From NCBI GenBank assembly GCA_963790585.1, contig CAWBOY010000009.1, positions 1 through 64,000 on the forward strand: a DNA stretch of 64,000 bases. Reading direction: 5' to 3'. The stretch comes from CAWBOY01 sp963790585 (GTDB lineage: Bacteria > Planctomycetota > Planctomycetia > Gemmatales > Gemmataceae). A program made the translations under genes and the position numbers. Under the pieces are notes generated by a model. That model worked only from the letters and a program-made list of their open reading frames with translations, had not been told where the DNA came from and did no database searches. Shown here one piece after another: positions 19,001 to 27,071 of this stretch (its first letter is position 1; each line of letters begins with the position of its first letter).

Positions 19001-19144
19001 GACCAACCGACCGCCGGCCTTTCGGGCTTGGTGATCGGCTGGCCCGCCCATTATCTGAATGGTTGGGAGCCGCTGAAGCTCAAGCCGAGCGTGGGGCTGT
19101 GGACCGATAATTATTCGAATTTGTTGAGCGTGTTTATTTGGTAG
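16085..19144 (+). CDS. Fused membrane protein with spermidine-synthase-like C-terminal domain (second of two)
   Basis: A protein of about 1019 residues, paralogous to the preceding gene. It opens with the same LLFLVQPMVGKMILPLLGG-type segment and the conserved GASNLGSMASLIGYP. It then has an inserted charged cytoplasmic-type segment (KRKRKKRFDKF, near residue 240), two further membrane blocks, and a C-terminal Rossmann-like domain with AVIGLGTGSMSIYALPGQ, YDIDPTVKRI and MMFVDAFSSDAIPIHLIT. The longer length comes from additional helices between the blocks. Start choice: GGAGG at 16072-16076 is 8 bases before TTG 16085; ATG 16094 is the alternative. The tandem position suggests duplication and perhaps hetero-oligomers. 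Confidence 0.87.
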   Translation: MPAMPLVMLLVFALTLFSNATLLFLVQPMVGKMILPLLGGTPAVWNTCMVFFQAILLAGYGYAHAAPARLGARKQAGWHLLLLLVPLFFLPLTVREDIITGGSDNPALQVLLLLLVMVGVPFFVVSTSAPLLQTWFADTNHPAAKDPYFLYGASNLGSMASLIGYPTLVEPYLTIPQQTYLWVVGYCLVACLMVCCAFLLWMSPPPAPSQAVVEEETIMGVAVPGNEAVRSTAYKGDVDRFIDAKRKRKKRFDKFESPPSKLTPDSSLAERQAEDVANDAATRPVTWLRRLRWVMLAFVPSSLMLGATTYITTDIAPIPLLWIAPLAIYLLSFILVFANMKTKTQNVFVFGLLVLLLGSIAFGMPNFFFTPPRSGHMFYPLGFMDGFVEAIYQIINSFTSDEKFTGTMALCLLIWAACGVGGYYSWRIFRLREPRLLHQSMVLGLPLVVLILVFMMLTEIRPKIGLTISLHLLLLFFVSMVCHGEMAIDRPSTKHLTEFFLTMSAGGVLGGLFNALFAPIAFNSLAEYPLAMVVACLLLPPLAAEKQSTWNWWVDISLTAIFFFTGALLIWIRLSDKDIPFSQLAEARWGWMLTALLLSTGLGVLYALRGKPEQRPARWLDLALPASLGVLAIGLIWGLYSDLLFKQLFVVAYRVHILPAQLRVMLTYGLPAILCYTFVERSARFGLGVGAILLASSFCALFEKHIILQERSFFGVLQVETESESIDPDLAFFGPTELRWDYNRLIHGTTLHGKQYTFPPDAAQEAITYYHRSGPIGHLMSKYNEDVPSNPKHPLAVIGLGTGSMSIYALPGQKLVFYDIDPTVKRISYDTDKYFSFVTAAKARGAIIDLKINDARLELKKPVQSEDDKFGMMFVDAFSSDAIPIHLITQEAIKIYLQNLREEGILVFHISNRYLNLQPVLARLAEAEGLIAYVESDDDDAAYPGKTRSTWVALARKPEYLKRLNFAEAQVKDQPTAGLSGLVIGWPAHYLNGWEPLKLKPSVGLWTDNYSNLLSVFIW

Positions 19145-19151
19145 GTGGTTT

Positions 19152-19319
19152 TATATAGCCCGGCATTTATGCCGGGTTCGCACCCCCGTGCCGTGGCCGG
19201 GGTCGGTACTCCGACCCCGGTTCTCTGGAGCCGTTGCGGCTTTACCGGGGTCGGAGTACCGACCCCGGCCACGGCATTTATGCCGGGTTCGCACCCCCGG
19301 CAAGCCCGGGGGCTATATT
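19152..19319. repeat. Nested palindromes, types GGCATTTATGCCGGG and CCGGGGTCGG
   Basis: An outer inverted pair TATAGCCC...GGGCTATA encloses two direct copies of GGCATTTATGCCGGGTTCGC (19162 and 19274). These in turn enclose an inverted pair GCCGTGGCCGGGGTCGGTAC / its complement around 19190-19276. The CCGGGGTCGG family recurs at 46611-46690. The element reaches the stop codon of the minus-strand gene that ends at 19319. Confidence 0.8.
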
Positions 19320-20277
19320 TACCAATCCTCTACCAATCGCCCCACGCCTTCCGCCTGCGCCTTCGCATAAACGCGAATCGCCACGGCAACGTCTTCCACG
19401 GCGATACCGAGCGATTTGAAGAGCGTAATGTCTTGCGGATGCTTGCGCGATATAGCGACCCACCACCACTTGGCCCAATTCGCGCACGTCGGCCCAATGC
19501 AAGGAACCTTCCTCGATCGCTTGGGTGAGGTCGCCCGCTTCGAGGCGCGCCTGGTCTTTACTATCGACGACGACGGAAGCACAGCGGCGCACGGTCGCCG
19601 TGTCCACTTCGACTTTACCCAGAAAATTCGAGCCGATGGCGTTGATATGCGTGCCTTGCGACACCCATTGGCTATGCAAGACCGGCTCACGGCTGCTGGT
19701 AGCCGTAATGACGATGTCCTTCTCGCGCGCGGCCAGCTCGGGCTGGGCTACGGGAATCACTTCCGTTTGACAAACTTGGCTCATTTCGGTCGCGAATGCT
19801 TTGCGCCGTTCTTCATTGGGGCTATAGATGTGGACCTGGCGCACTTTGCGCACTTTGCAGACCGCCATTAGCTGTGTTCGCGCCTGACGGCCGCTGCCGA
19901 ACAGACCGACCTCGGTGGCGTCTTCGTGGGTCATGTATTTCGTGGCGATGCCGCTGGCCGCTCCAGTCCGCGCCTGCCCGAGCCAGTCGGCCTGCATCAG
20001 CGCGAGCAGCGCTCCGGTTTTGCCGTCGAAGAGAGAAAGGTGAAACTGCGCCCCCTTGCGGCTGGTCGCGTAAACTTTGGTGCCGAGCGCTCCCATCGAC
20101 TTGATGGCGGCCGAGAGGGTATGCAGCATGACATGATCAGTCTGCGCCGCGCGTGCGCGATATGTTATGCGCCTCGTCGAGGGCCATCTTGCGCAGCCCC
20201 AACTCGACGGCTTCGAGAGCCATGTCCATCGTGAGAACACGACGGACATCGTTTTCGTTCAGCATGAGTACGGGCAT
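19319..20277 (-). pseudogene. Ornithine cyclodeaminase/mu-crystallin-like gene with two frameshifts
   Basis: Joining three frames gives a protein of about 318 residues of the ornithine cyclodeaminase/mu-crystallin family (NAD(P)-dependent dehydrogenases or deaminases of amino and imino acids). The N-terminus MPVLMLNENDVRRVL from ATG 20277 reads to about 20150. One extra G within GCGCGGCGC there shifts to the frame reading QTDHVMLHTLSAAIKSM, the Rossmann stretch EVGLFGSGRQARTQLMAVCK and the EKDIVITATSS block. A second indel near 19441-19455 shifts to the typical ending HPQDITLFKSLGIAVEDVA and a TAA at 19319. All family blocks are otherwise well preserved, so sequencing error is as likely as real decay. 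Confidence 0.8.
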
Positions 20278-20340
20278 GGTCCCTCTACCTCTAAGAATGC
20301 TGATGGGATGGACGGGTCAGATGTTCTTGTTGAATTTAAC

Positions 20341-20460
20341 GAGCCGGGAGCGTGAGCGACCGGAGGTATTTGTCTTCAAGAGCCGGGAGCGTCAGCGACC
20401 GGAGCGCGACGCTTGTTCTAATTTACTCCGGTCGCTGACGCTCCCGGCTCTTGAAGATAC
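20341..20460. repeat. Palindromic repeat, type GAGCCGGGAGCG(T)AGCGACCGGAG
   Basis: GAGCCGGGAGCGTGAGCGAC at 20341 and GAGCCGGGAGCGTCAGCGAC at 20380 are direct copies. An inverted copy CTCCGGTCGCTGACGCTCCC follows at 20427-20453. It lies between two minus-strand genes and is typical of planctomycete intergenic REP-like families. Confidence 0.85.
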
Positions 20461-20469
20461 CTATTTCCA

Positions 20470-21663
20470 CTATTTCTTCCCAAGCCACCGTTCCAAACTA
20501 TCCAGCCCCCCTTCGAGCTGGTCTCGACTCGTCGCATACGACAATCTCACATACCCCTCAGCCCCGAACGCCGAACCAGGCACGAGACACACGTGCGCCG
20601 ACTCGAGCGCCGCATTGCAGAAGCTGACGGAATCGGTCACATGCTTGCCGTCGATACAACGACCGAAGTGAGCGGACACGTCGAAAAACGCGTAAAACGC
20701 CCCCTCAGGCACACGGCAACGGATACCAGGAATCTTTTGTAGGCGTGAGCAAACCAGGTCACGCCGCGCCTGGAATTCGACGCGCATCTTTTCGATACAC
20801 TCCTGATCGCCATTGAGAGCGGCAAGGGCAGCGGCCTGGCTTATGCTGCATGGGCAGCCCGTTTGCTGGCTCTGGACATTGCCCATCGCTTTGATGACGT
20901 GCGCTGGCCCAAGTGCCCAGCCGATGCGCCAGCCGGTCATCGCGTAGGTTTTGCTCGCGCCGCTCACGGTGATCGTATGATCGGCCAGACCGACGCGGAG
21001 CGTGGCGAAGCAGGTTGCCTGCGCCGAGCCGAAGATGAGCTTTTCGTAGATTTCGTCGCTCAAGACGATCAGGTTCTTTTCGAGCACCACGTCGGCGATC
21101 GCTTCGAGTTCGCTTTTGGTATAGACCGTGCCAGTCGGGTTAGAGGGTGAATTGAGCATCAGCAACTTCGAGCGCGGCGTGATGGCGTCGCGCAGCTGAT
21201 GCGGCGTCATCTTGAAGCCGCTGTCGAGCGTCGTCGGCACGAGGACCGACTTGGCCCCCGTCATATCGACCATGTCGCTGTAGCTGACCCAATAGGGGGT
21301 CGGAATAATTACTTCGTCGAACGGTCCGACGGTCGCCGCGAGGGCGTTATAGAGTGAATGCTTGGCGCCATTGGAGACGACCACTTGCTCGGGAGTATAG
21401 TGGATGCCATAAGTCTGTTGATACCAGGCCGCGATCGCTTTGCGCAGTTCCGGAGTGCCGCTGGCGTTGGTGTAGCGGGTTTGGCCCGCGTCCATCGCCT
21501 TGATGGCGGCGGCGCGAATATGGGCTGGAGTGGGGAAATCAGGCTCGCCGAGGCTGAAATCAAAGACGGTGAGGCCGTCGGCCTTCATCTGTTTGGCCTT
21601 GTTCGCAGCGGCCATCGTGGCTGAGGGGAGAACCGCGTTAGCAAGTTTCGAGACCGCGATCAT
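20470..21663 (-). CDS. Class I pyridoxal-phosphate aminotransferase (aspartate aminotransferase type)
   Basis: A 397-residue aminotransferase of fold type I, subfamily I-gamma style. The N-terminal SLGEPDFPTPAHI, the GTPELRKAIAAWY block, LNSPSNPTGTVY, the LSDEIYEKLIFG segment with the PLP-contacting Asp and Tyr, and SGASKTYAMTGWRIGW with the catalytic lysine (SxxKxxxxxGxRxG) are all visible. It converts aspartate or other amino acids and 2-oxoglutarate to the corresponding oxoacid and glutamate. The ATG at 21663 was chosen because GAGG precedes it and family homology begins there; the frame is open to 21819. It is divergent from the MFS gene at 21925, with a palindrome between. Confidence 0.92.
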   Translation of the reverse strand: MIAVSKLANAVLPSATMAAANKAKQMKADGLTVFDFSLGEPDFPTPAHIRAAAIKAMDAGQTRYTNASGTPELRKAIAAWYQQTYGIHYTPEQVVVSNGAKHSLYNALAATVGPFDEVIIPTPYWVSYSDMVDMTGAKSVLVPTTLDSGFKMTPHQLRDAITPRSKLLMLNSPSNPTGTVYTKSELEAIADVVLEKNLIVLSDEIYEKLIFGSAQATCFATLRVGLADHTITVSGASKTYAMTGWRIGWALGPAHVIKAMGNVQSQQTGCPCSISQAAALAALNGDQECIEKMRVEFQARRDLVCSRLQKIPGIRCRVPEGAFYAFFDVSAHFGRCIDGKHVTDSVSFCNAALESAHVCLVPGSAFGAEGYVRLSYATSRDQLEGGLDSLERWLGKK

Positions 21664-21754
21664 GGCTATCATTTCCTCGGGGGCGAACAGATCCAAACAG
21701 CGTCGTCTTTGCATTGTATCCAGGCGTCCCCCGACGAGGGAGGTTTCTTCGCCC

Positions 21755-21852
21755 ATCTTGGCGAGCGGCGCGGCGTCAGCCCGCCGTGGGGCGTTAGCTC
21801 GCCAGTTCTCCTGACCCACACGGCGGGCTGACGCCGCGCCGCTCGCCTAAGA
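21755..21852. repeat. Palindrome with 29-bp perfect core arms
   Basis: GGCGAGCGGCGCGGCGTCAG... at 21760-21788 is exactly inverted at 21818-21846, with a few further outer bases (ATCTT / AAGAT) also matching. The loop is about 29 bases. It occupies the divergent promoter region between the aminotransferase and MFS genes, so it may influence both. Confidence 0.88.
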
Positions 21853-21924
21853 TGCTTGTTTCCCGCCGCGGATCGCTGTAGTCTCACCAACACGACGACC
21901 CAGAGACGACTCACGGAGCCGCTG

Positions 21925-23211
21925 ATGACTGACGCGACAATGTCGGTGACCAAAAAACGCTCGATCCGCGTCCGCTATCTCGTCTTGGCGATGATCTGCC
22001 TCATCACGACGATCGGCTATGTCCAACGCAATGCCATCGGCAGCGCCAGCAAAACAATTCAGGACGATTTGCAGATCGACAAGACAGCTCTGGGAGAGGC
22101 AAAAGGCGCGTTCCTGCTCACCTACGCCCTTTTTCAGATTCCCTCCGGTTGGCTGGTGCAGCGCTGGGGTGCGCGGCGGACCTTGGCCGTTCTGGCAGCG
22201 GGCTGGTCTTTAGCCGGAGCCTTGGCGGCGCTGGCTCACAGTCTCGGCATGTTGCTCGTCGCGCAGTATCTGATGGGCGCGCTTCAAGCTGGGATTTTCC
22301 CTTGTGCTACCTTGGTCTTCGCTTCGTGGTTTCCGGCGACGCAGCGCGGCTTGGCCACGGGAACGCTCAATAGCTTCATGCTCGCCGGCGCGGCGATAGG
22401 CTCGTTCGTCTCGGGCAAGCTGCTTCGCCTCGTCGCGTGGCAGTATCTGTTTGTTATTTACGCTTTTCCCGGTGTCTTATGGTCATTGTTCTTCTATCTC
22501 TGGTTCCGTAACCGACCTAGCGAGCATTCCCAAGTGACGACAGAAGAGCTGACAGAGATCGGGCCGCTGCCTCCTGCCGCTCCGCGCGGGACGCCGATTC
22601 CGTGGCGAATGTTGCTCCTCAGCTCGTCCGTTTTCTGGATCAACGCTCAGCAGTTTTTTCGCGCGGCATCGAATACATTTTTCGGATTATGGTTCGCACA
22701 TTATCTCCAGGCGACGCGACATATCGACGAAGAGACCGCAAACTCGTGGGCGACATTTCCACTCGCGGCCGCCGTCGTCGGCAGCTTCGTCGGCGGCTGG
22801 CTCTCGGACTGGATTCTGCGGCAGACCGGCAGTCGAAAGCTCGCGCGGCAGGGCCTGGCGATCGGCACGCTCCTGCTCGCCATCAGCTTTTTCGTGTCCG
22901 CTTATTTTTCCAGCCCGATCGAGCTGGTCGTCCTCTTCGCCTGCTGCGGCAACTTTCTCTCGATCATGTCGTCGCCTTGCTCCTATTCCATCACACTCGA
23001 CATGGGCGGCAGAAACCTCGCCGTCGTCTTCAGCATGATGAACATGGCCGGAAACCTCGGAGCATCGGCGTTTCAGCGAGTATTCGGCTGGCTTACGGAG
23101 CAATATTCCTGGGACGCGGGCCTGGCGCTGTTCGCCGGCTGTTATCTAGCCGGAGCCGCGTGCCTGGCATTTCTCAACTCGGCGGGGACGATTGGGGAGA
23201 AGGGAAAGTAA
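21925..23211 (+). CDS. MFS transporter, anion:cation symporter (ACS) style
   Basis: A 428-residue major facilitator with 12 predicted helices. MICLITTIGYVQRNAIGSAS opens helix 1 in the way seen in hexuronate/phthalate/glucarate-type (ACS family) transporters. QIPSGWLVQRWGARRTLAV is the conserved loop after helix 2, and GIFPCATLVFASWFPATQRG lies near helix 4. ATG 21925 is preceded by GGAG with 7 bases of spacing. The likely substrates are organic acids, but this is inference by family style only. The stop codon lies in the arm of a palindrome shared with the convergent gene at 23283. Confidence 0.88.
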   Translation: MTDATMSVTKKRSIRVRYLVLAMICLITTIGYVQRNAIGSASKTIQDDLQIDKTALGEAKGAFLLTYALFQIPSGWLVQRWGARRTLAVLAAGWSLAGALAALAHSLGMLLVAQYLMGALQAGIFPCATLVFASWFPATQRGLATGTLNSFMLAGAAIGSFVSGKLLRLVAWQYLFVIYAFPGVLWSLFFYLWFRNRPSEHSQVTTEELTEIGPLPPAAPRGTPIPWRMLLLSSSVFWINAQQFFRAASNTFFGLWFAHYLQATRHIDEETANSWATFPLAAAVVGSFVGGWLSDWILRQTGSRKLARQGLAIGTLLLAISFFVSAYFSSPIELVVLFACCGNFLSIMSSPCSYSITLDMGGRNLAVVFSMMNMAGNLGASAFQRVFGWLTEQYSWDAGLALFAGCYLAGAACLAFLNSAGTIGEKGK

Positions 23212-23286
23212 TTTCTTTAATTAGCCCGTCCTTTGTGGCGGGTTGGCATCACACCCGCCATAAAGACGGGCTAATTAAAGAATTAC
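23209..23286. terminator. Symmetric bidirectional terminator containing both stop codons
   Basis: The sequence TAATTTCTTTAATTAGCCCG at 23209 onward is mirrored on the other strand as TAATTCTTTAATTAGCCCG from 23285. The core is GTC.TTT.TGGCGGGT / ACCCGCCA.AAAGAC. The TAA stop of the plus-strand MFS gene and the TAA of the minus-strand gene are the equivalent bases of the two arms. A strong stem with T-rich flanks on both sides fits a terminator serving the two convergent genes. Confidence 0.75.
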
Positions 23287-24194
23287 GCCGCCACCAACGG
23301 CGGCATCGGGCAACCTAGCACTGCACAAATCGCCCGCAGCAATTCGCCTTCACGCACGGTCACCTTTCCATCGTCCGTAATGCACGCCGCACATGCCAGA
23401 ACGACACGCCGCTTGATCGGCAAGGGCGATTGGCCAAGTTGACGCAACGCGGCATCGAACTGCGCGAGCGTACTTTGCTCGCGCGAAAGCAGAGTTCGGC
23501 TTTCGCCGCCAAGCGCCTTCATGCCGGAATCGAAGGCGGCCCGAGCGGCGGTTTCCTCGTCGGCACCTTCCCAGGCGACGAGTGACAGTACCCTCGCCGC
23601 CTGGTCGGCGAGTTGAGTGGGCGAGAGCGGTCGCATTTGAATTGTCTTCGGATTGAAATTCGCGTCGAGATGGCGGGTCAGCACGCATTTCAGGACATAC
23701 TCGAAGATACTCAGCTTTTGGTCGAATGCGATCAGTTTCTCGACTTCGGCTCGAAACGCCGCGTGTTGTTGCGGCGACATCGAACGCAGCGCGGGCAGCG
23801 TCATTTCGAGCAACGGTAGCCGCGAAGCGTCCGGTAACGCCCCGATCGCGTCGGCGAGCTGGCGCGTGATCTCGTAATCCTGTGGCTCGGCAAAGCTTTG
23901 CAAATGGGTCAGCTGAGCGGCCCGCGTTTGCGGATCGGGGTCGAGCAACAGACCATAGACGACAGCTCGCGCGCCGAAGCCTTCGCGGGTGGCGTTTTTC
24001 AGTGCGATCGGAATATCCGCGTGAAAATCCTCAGCGTAGGCGACTTCTTTCGACGTCACCCGCGCCACGCGATGGGCCGCTTCTTCGCCCATTAGCCCCA
24101 TTGCCGGAATGGCAGCGCCGGCAACGCCGGGAAAGCCGGGGATGTCGATCCCAGGAACGATCGACGGAATCTTACCCTTTTGCGGGCCTTTCAT
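23283..24194 (-). CDS. TerB-like/helical protein, possible C-terminal half of the M48 peptidase
   Basis: A 303-residue mainly helical protein. The last 60 residues (KRRVVLACAACITDDGKVTV, EGELLRAICAVLGCPMPP) resemble the TerB/tellurite-resistance-like helical fold that in planctomycetes is often the C-terminal part of a longer M48 peptidase. It starts with ATG 24194, directly after the stop of the peptidase gene (TGA-G-ATG). In the frame of this ORF the codons just before the ATG read Pro-Asp-Glu, so a one-base indel could have split a single gene. Whether it is separate and translationally coupled or a frameshifted half cannot be decided from sequence alone. Confidence 0.6.
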   Translation of the reverse strand: MKGPQKGKIPSIVPGIDIPGFPGVAGAAIPAMGLMGEEAAHRVARVTSKEVAYAEDFHADIPIALKNATREGFGARAVVYGLLLDPDPQTRAAQLTHLQSFAEPQDYEITRQLADAIGALPDASRLPLLEMTLPALRSMSPQQHAAFRAEVEKLIAFDQKLSIFEYVLKCVLTRHLDANFNPKTIQMRPLSPTQLADQAARVLSLVAWEGADEETAARAAFDSGMKALGGESRTLLSREQSTLAQFDAALRQLGQSPLPIKRRVVLACAACITDDGKVTVREGELLRAICAVLGCPMPPLVAA

Positions 24195-24195
24195 C

Positions 24196-25239
24196 TCATC
24201 GGGCGAGACCGACGTGCGACTTCACGACCGGATACGTGCCATCGAACTGGGGATCGAGCCTGAGGATGCGACTGGCCAGCGGCGGATGGGTCGCCAACAG
24301 GCCGGAAAAACCACGAAACGCATCAGCGAAGAACATGTGGCACGCTTCCCCGGCATGGCCATCTTTGATGGTCGATCCTTCCGCGAGGCCGCCGATCTTT
24401 TTGAGCGCACCGCCGATGCCATCGGGGTTGCGCGTGAATTGCACTGCGCTGGCGTCGGCCAAAAACTCGCGCTGGCGCGAGATGGCCGCCTGTATGAGCC
24501 GACCGAAAAACGCCCCGCCAAGCCCGAGCAGCCATAATCCGACGCCCATGATGGCGAGGCCGCCCAGACCTTTATCGTCCTTGCTCGACGACGATCGGCT
24601 ACGGCTGGCCACCTCGAGCAATACTCGACCGATGACCGACAGAGCGAGAATGCCGAAGATCAACCCCATCAGCCGAATGTCGAGCTTCATATCTCCATTG
24701 AGAATGTGGCTGAATTCATGGGCGACCACGCCTTGGAGTTCGTCGCGCGACAAAAATTCGAGCGACCCCTGCGACACGGCGACAACAGCGTCTCCCGTCG
24801 TATGACCCGCCGCGAACGCGTTGATGCCCGCTTCATCCGGCAAGACATAAACCGGAGGCACCGGCACACCCGAAGCGATCGCCATTTCTTCAACCACATT
24901 GAGCAGCCGGCGTTCCTTGAGATCATGCGTGTCGCCCGGAATCAACCGCCCGCCGAGCGACTCGGCGACGACGTGACCTCCGCCGGCGAGCTGCGCCGAC
25001 TTGACCGCACTGGCCAAACCCACGACCGTGCCGACGCCGAAGGCCGTGATCGCCAGCAATGTGGGGTTCCAATACCAGCCAGTGTTGGTCTTCGGATGAT
25101 CCGGCAGATACGTGAAGACGAACGCGGCCAGGAAGTAGACGCAGGCAATCAATACAACCAGTGCCAGTCCAAAGTAAAGGACCAGCAAGGAAGTCGAATG
25201 CCGCGCCTCGCGCTGCCTTTGAAAAAAATCAATAGCCAT
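24196..25239 (-). CDS. M48 family zinc metallopeptidase (HtpX-like)
   Basis: A 347-residue membrane peptidase. Two transmembrane helices (about residues 18-45 and 60-80) precede the protease domain. The zinc site is clear: VVAHEFSHILNGD (HExxH), with the downstream glutamate in REFLADASAVQFTRNP. An additional pair of helices lies between them, as in HtpX, and the family tail THPPLASRILRLDPQF is present. It degrades membrane or misfolded envelope proteins in relatives. ATG 25239 was chosen (MAIDFFQRQREAR), the family start. It is followed by the helical gene at 24194 and preceded by a lemA gene; the lemA-M48 pair is a recurrent operon. Confidence 0.92.
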   Translation of the reverse strand: MAIDFFQRQREARHSTSLLVLYFGLALVVLIACVYFLAAFVFTYLPDHPKTNTGWYWNPTLLAITAFGVGTVVGLASAVKSAQLAGGGHVVAESLGGRLIPGDTHDLKERRLLNVVEEMAIASGVPVPPVYVLPDEAGINAFAAGHTTGDAVVAVSQGSLEFLSRDELQGVVAHEFSHILNGDMKLDIRLMGLIFGILALSVIGRVLLEVASRSRSSSSKDDKGLGGLAIMGVGLWLLGLGGAFFGRLIQAAISRQREFLADASAVQFTRNPDGIGGALKKIGGLAEGSTIKDGHAGEACHMFFADAFRGFSGLLATHPPLASRILRLDPQFDGTYPVVKSHVGLAR

Positions 25240-25257
25240 CAATGGCCCCAGAGAAAC

Positions 25258-25325
25258 CAACCGAGCCTGAAGCGTAAGCGAAGAGCATTTTCCTCTTCAT
25301 CGTTCACGCTCCAAGCTCAAGAATG
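25258..25325. repeat. Decayed CCGAGCCTGAAGCG repeat
   Basis: CCGAGCCTGAAGCGTAAGCGAAGAGC matches the left arm of the repeats at 13369 and 63314. The right arm (TCACGCTCCAAGCTCAAG) has diverged. It lies between the lemA and M48 genes. Confidence 0.7.
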
Positions 25326-25338
25326 AGATGAACTTCGT

Positions 25339-25938
25339 TCAGCTGAACGACACCTTCGGCGCCTGCCGAGCCGCCGTTTCGGCTTCGAGCAGCGAGGCCG
25401 GCATGAAGCCGAACATACCCGCGACCATGACGGCCGGGAACACTTGGCGCTGGTTGTTGTAAGCCGTGGCCGCATCATTGAACGCCTGCCGAGCGAAGCT
25501 GATCTTGTTCTCGGTCGAGGTCAACTCTTCCTGGAGAGCCATCATGTTTTGATTGGCTTTGAGATCGGGATAGGCTTCGGAGATCGCCATCAGGCGCCCG
25601 AGCGAGCTATTGAGCTGCCCTTCCGCCTGATTCAATTCCTTGATCGCATTCGGGTCAGCCGGGTTGGCCGCCGCCTTTTGACTGGCTCCAAACGCCGCGT
25701 TTCGAGCCGCAACGACGGCCTCGAGCGTCCCCTTCTCATGAGCCATGTAGCCCTTGACGCACTCGATCAAATTGGGAATCAGGTCATACCGCCGCTTGAG
25801 CTGCACGTCGATCTGCGCGAACGCATTTTTGAAATAGTTACTGGCAACGACGAGCCCGTTGTAGACCCCGATGAGCCAAAAGATCAACAATAAGACCACG
25901 CCGCCAATGACACAAAGAATGATGCCGGTGTTACCCAT
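25339..25938 (-). CDS. lemA: LemA family protein
   Basis: A 199-residue protein with one N-terminal transmembrane helix (residues 5-25) followed by the long helical LemA domain: YNGLVVASNYFKNAFAQIDV, LKRRYDLIPNLIECVKGYMA, HEKGTLEAVVAARNAA, and LKANQNMMALQEELTSTENK. LemA proteins are membrane-tethered helical bundles of uncertain function, often encoded next to HtpX-type peptidases, as here. ATG 25938 (MGNTGIILCVIGG) is the family start; the longer frame upstream is not supported. It is the first gene of the lemA - M48 - TerB-like set on the minus strand. Confidence 0.93.
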   Translation of the reverse strand: MGNTGIILCVIGGVVLLLIFWLIGVYNGLVVASNYFKNAFAQIDVQLKRRYDLIPNLIECVKGYMAHEKGTLEAVVAARNAAFGASQKAAANPADPNAIKELNQAEGQLNSSLGRLMAISEAYPDLKANQNMMALQEELTSTENKISFARQAFNDAATAYNNQRQVFPAVMVAGMFGFMPASLLEAETAARQAPKVSFS

Positions 25939-26152
25939 GAATCCGCACCTCAGGCCGGAAGATTGAAAGACGGAAATAGTCGCCGTTGAGAGATAGTGTA
26001 CGGAGTGGAAGAGAGGGAGAAAGGAAAAAAGGGCTTCGTGGAGAGGTCCATCGTCGTCTTTCGCTCCGCGAAAGACCGCCCAATCGCCGAGCGAAGGACG
26101 GCACCCCACTACGCCTCCATGGAAAGCTCAATTCTTAGCCCCGCCAAAAACT

Positions 26153-26181
26153 TAAGTTCCGCCAACGGTTGGCGGAACTTA
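26153..26181. repeat. 14-bp perfect hairpin
   Basis: TAAGTTCCGCCAAC is perfectly inverted after one central base: TAAGTTCCGCCAAC-G-GTTGGCGGAACTTA. It lies in a noncoding interval, and part of the arm recurs at 26228 (AAGTCCCGCCAAAT). Confidence 0.7.
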
Positions 26182-27071
26182 GATTGACGCATTCTCCCGA
26201 TAAAACACGGCATCCAAAGCTCAAATTCTAAGTCCCGCCAAATTCCGCGCGGAGAGCATCGGCAAGCTCGAGAAAGGTTATACTTCGTCGCAAAAGAGGG
26301 CGAGATGCAAAAAATGTCAGACAAGTTTGCACACTGCTCCTGGTCTCTAACATTCTAACCAACAAGACGTTACGCCGATCAGAGGGGGCGAGATGCGAAC
26401 AAATCCGTGGACAACCCCCCTTGCACAGCGCCAAAATATCGACAGAGAATTGAAAATTGCACTCCACCAAACGCACAGGACTCTGGTCAAATGGTGACGG
26501 GCCGCTCCGTCGCGCAAGACGACGCTCACGCAACCATGCGAGCATTACCGGCAAGCCGGCCGCGAAACGCCGAAATGAATGCTGACGTATTTTCCGACAG
26601 TTGCCGAGGAATCCGACACCTCGAGAACTCCTGATCCACCTACTTCAAATCTACAAATTTTCTAACCATTGACTCCGTAAGCCATTTGGAGAACTTCATC
26701 AAATTTTCTCTACCTTTGGCAATCCAGATGCTTTGCTCGTTTAGCTTAACGATCCTACTTGACTGATCAAAAGCGATTTCCCAAAGGCTCGCACGCCTTT
26801 TTTGGATTTTTTCCTCGCAAAATGGCGGCTGGCGGCCATTGTTCACGATTAGCTAATAGAGGGAAACCCTTACGAACTCGCGTACCCCGATCTGTCGGGA
26901 CTCCGAACCGGGCGCTTTCGACTCGTGGATGATACTGCGCTCAGCGTCCTTTTCTGTTTGCAAATGAAATAGCACGGCCCCGATTAGACAACTGGCAACG
27001 GCGCCGGTGCAGTCAATTTGTCAGGTGGTTCTCGTCGCCAGCGCGAGCCGCCCTACAAAGATACTCCGCCC
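26182..27071. other. 890-base interval without a recognisable gene
   Basis: Only short overlapping open frames are present, with no ribosome sites or family motifs. It contains one copy of a dispersed 34-base motif at 26388-26422 (GGGGCGAGATGCGAACAAAT, then CCGTGGACAACCCCC), found again in inverted orientation at 48908-48942 and 49480-49513. A related stretch at 26305-26343 resembles the inverse of 49557-49597. The base composition becomes more AT-rich after 26640. Confidence 0.6.

Noticed and set aside
13588..19144. Polyamine biosynthesis operon
   Set aside because: The C-terminal domains resemble spermidine synthase, but the proteins are large membrane fusions, and no decarboxylase or SAM decarboxylase is nearby.
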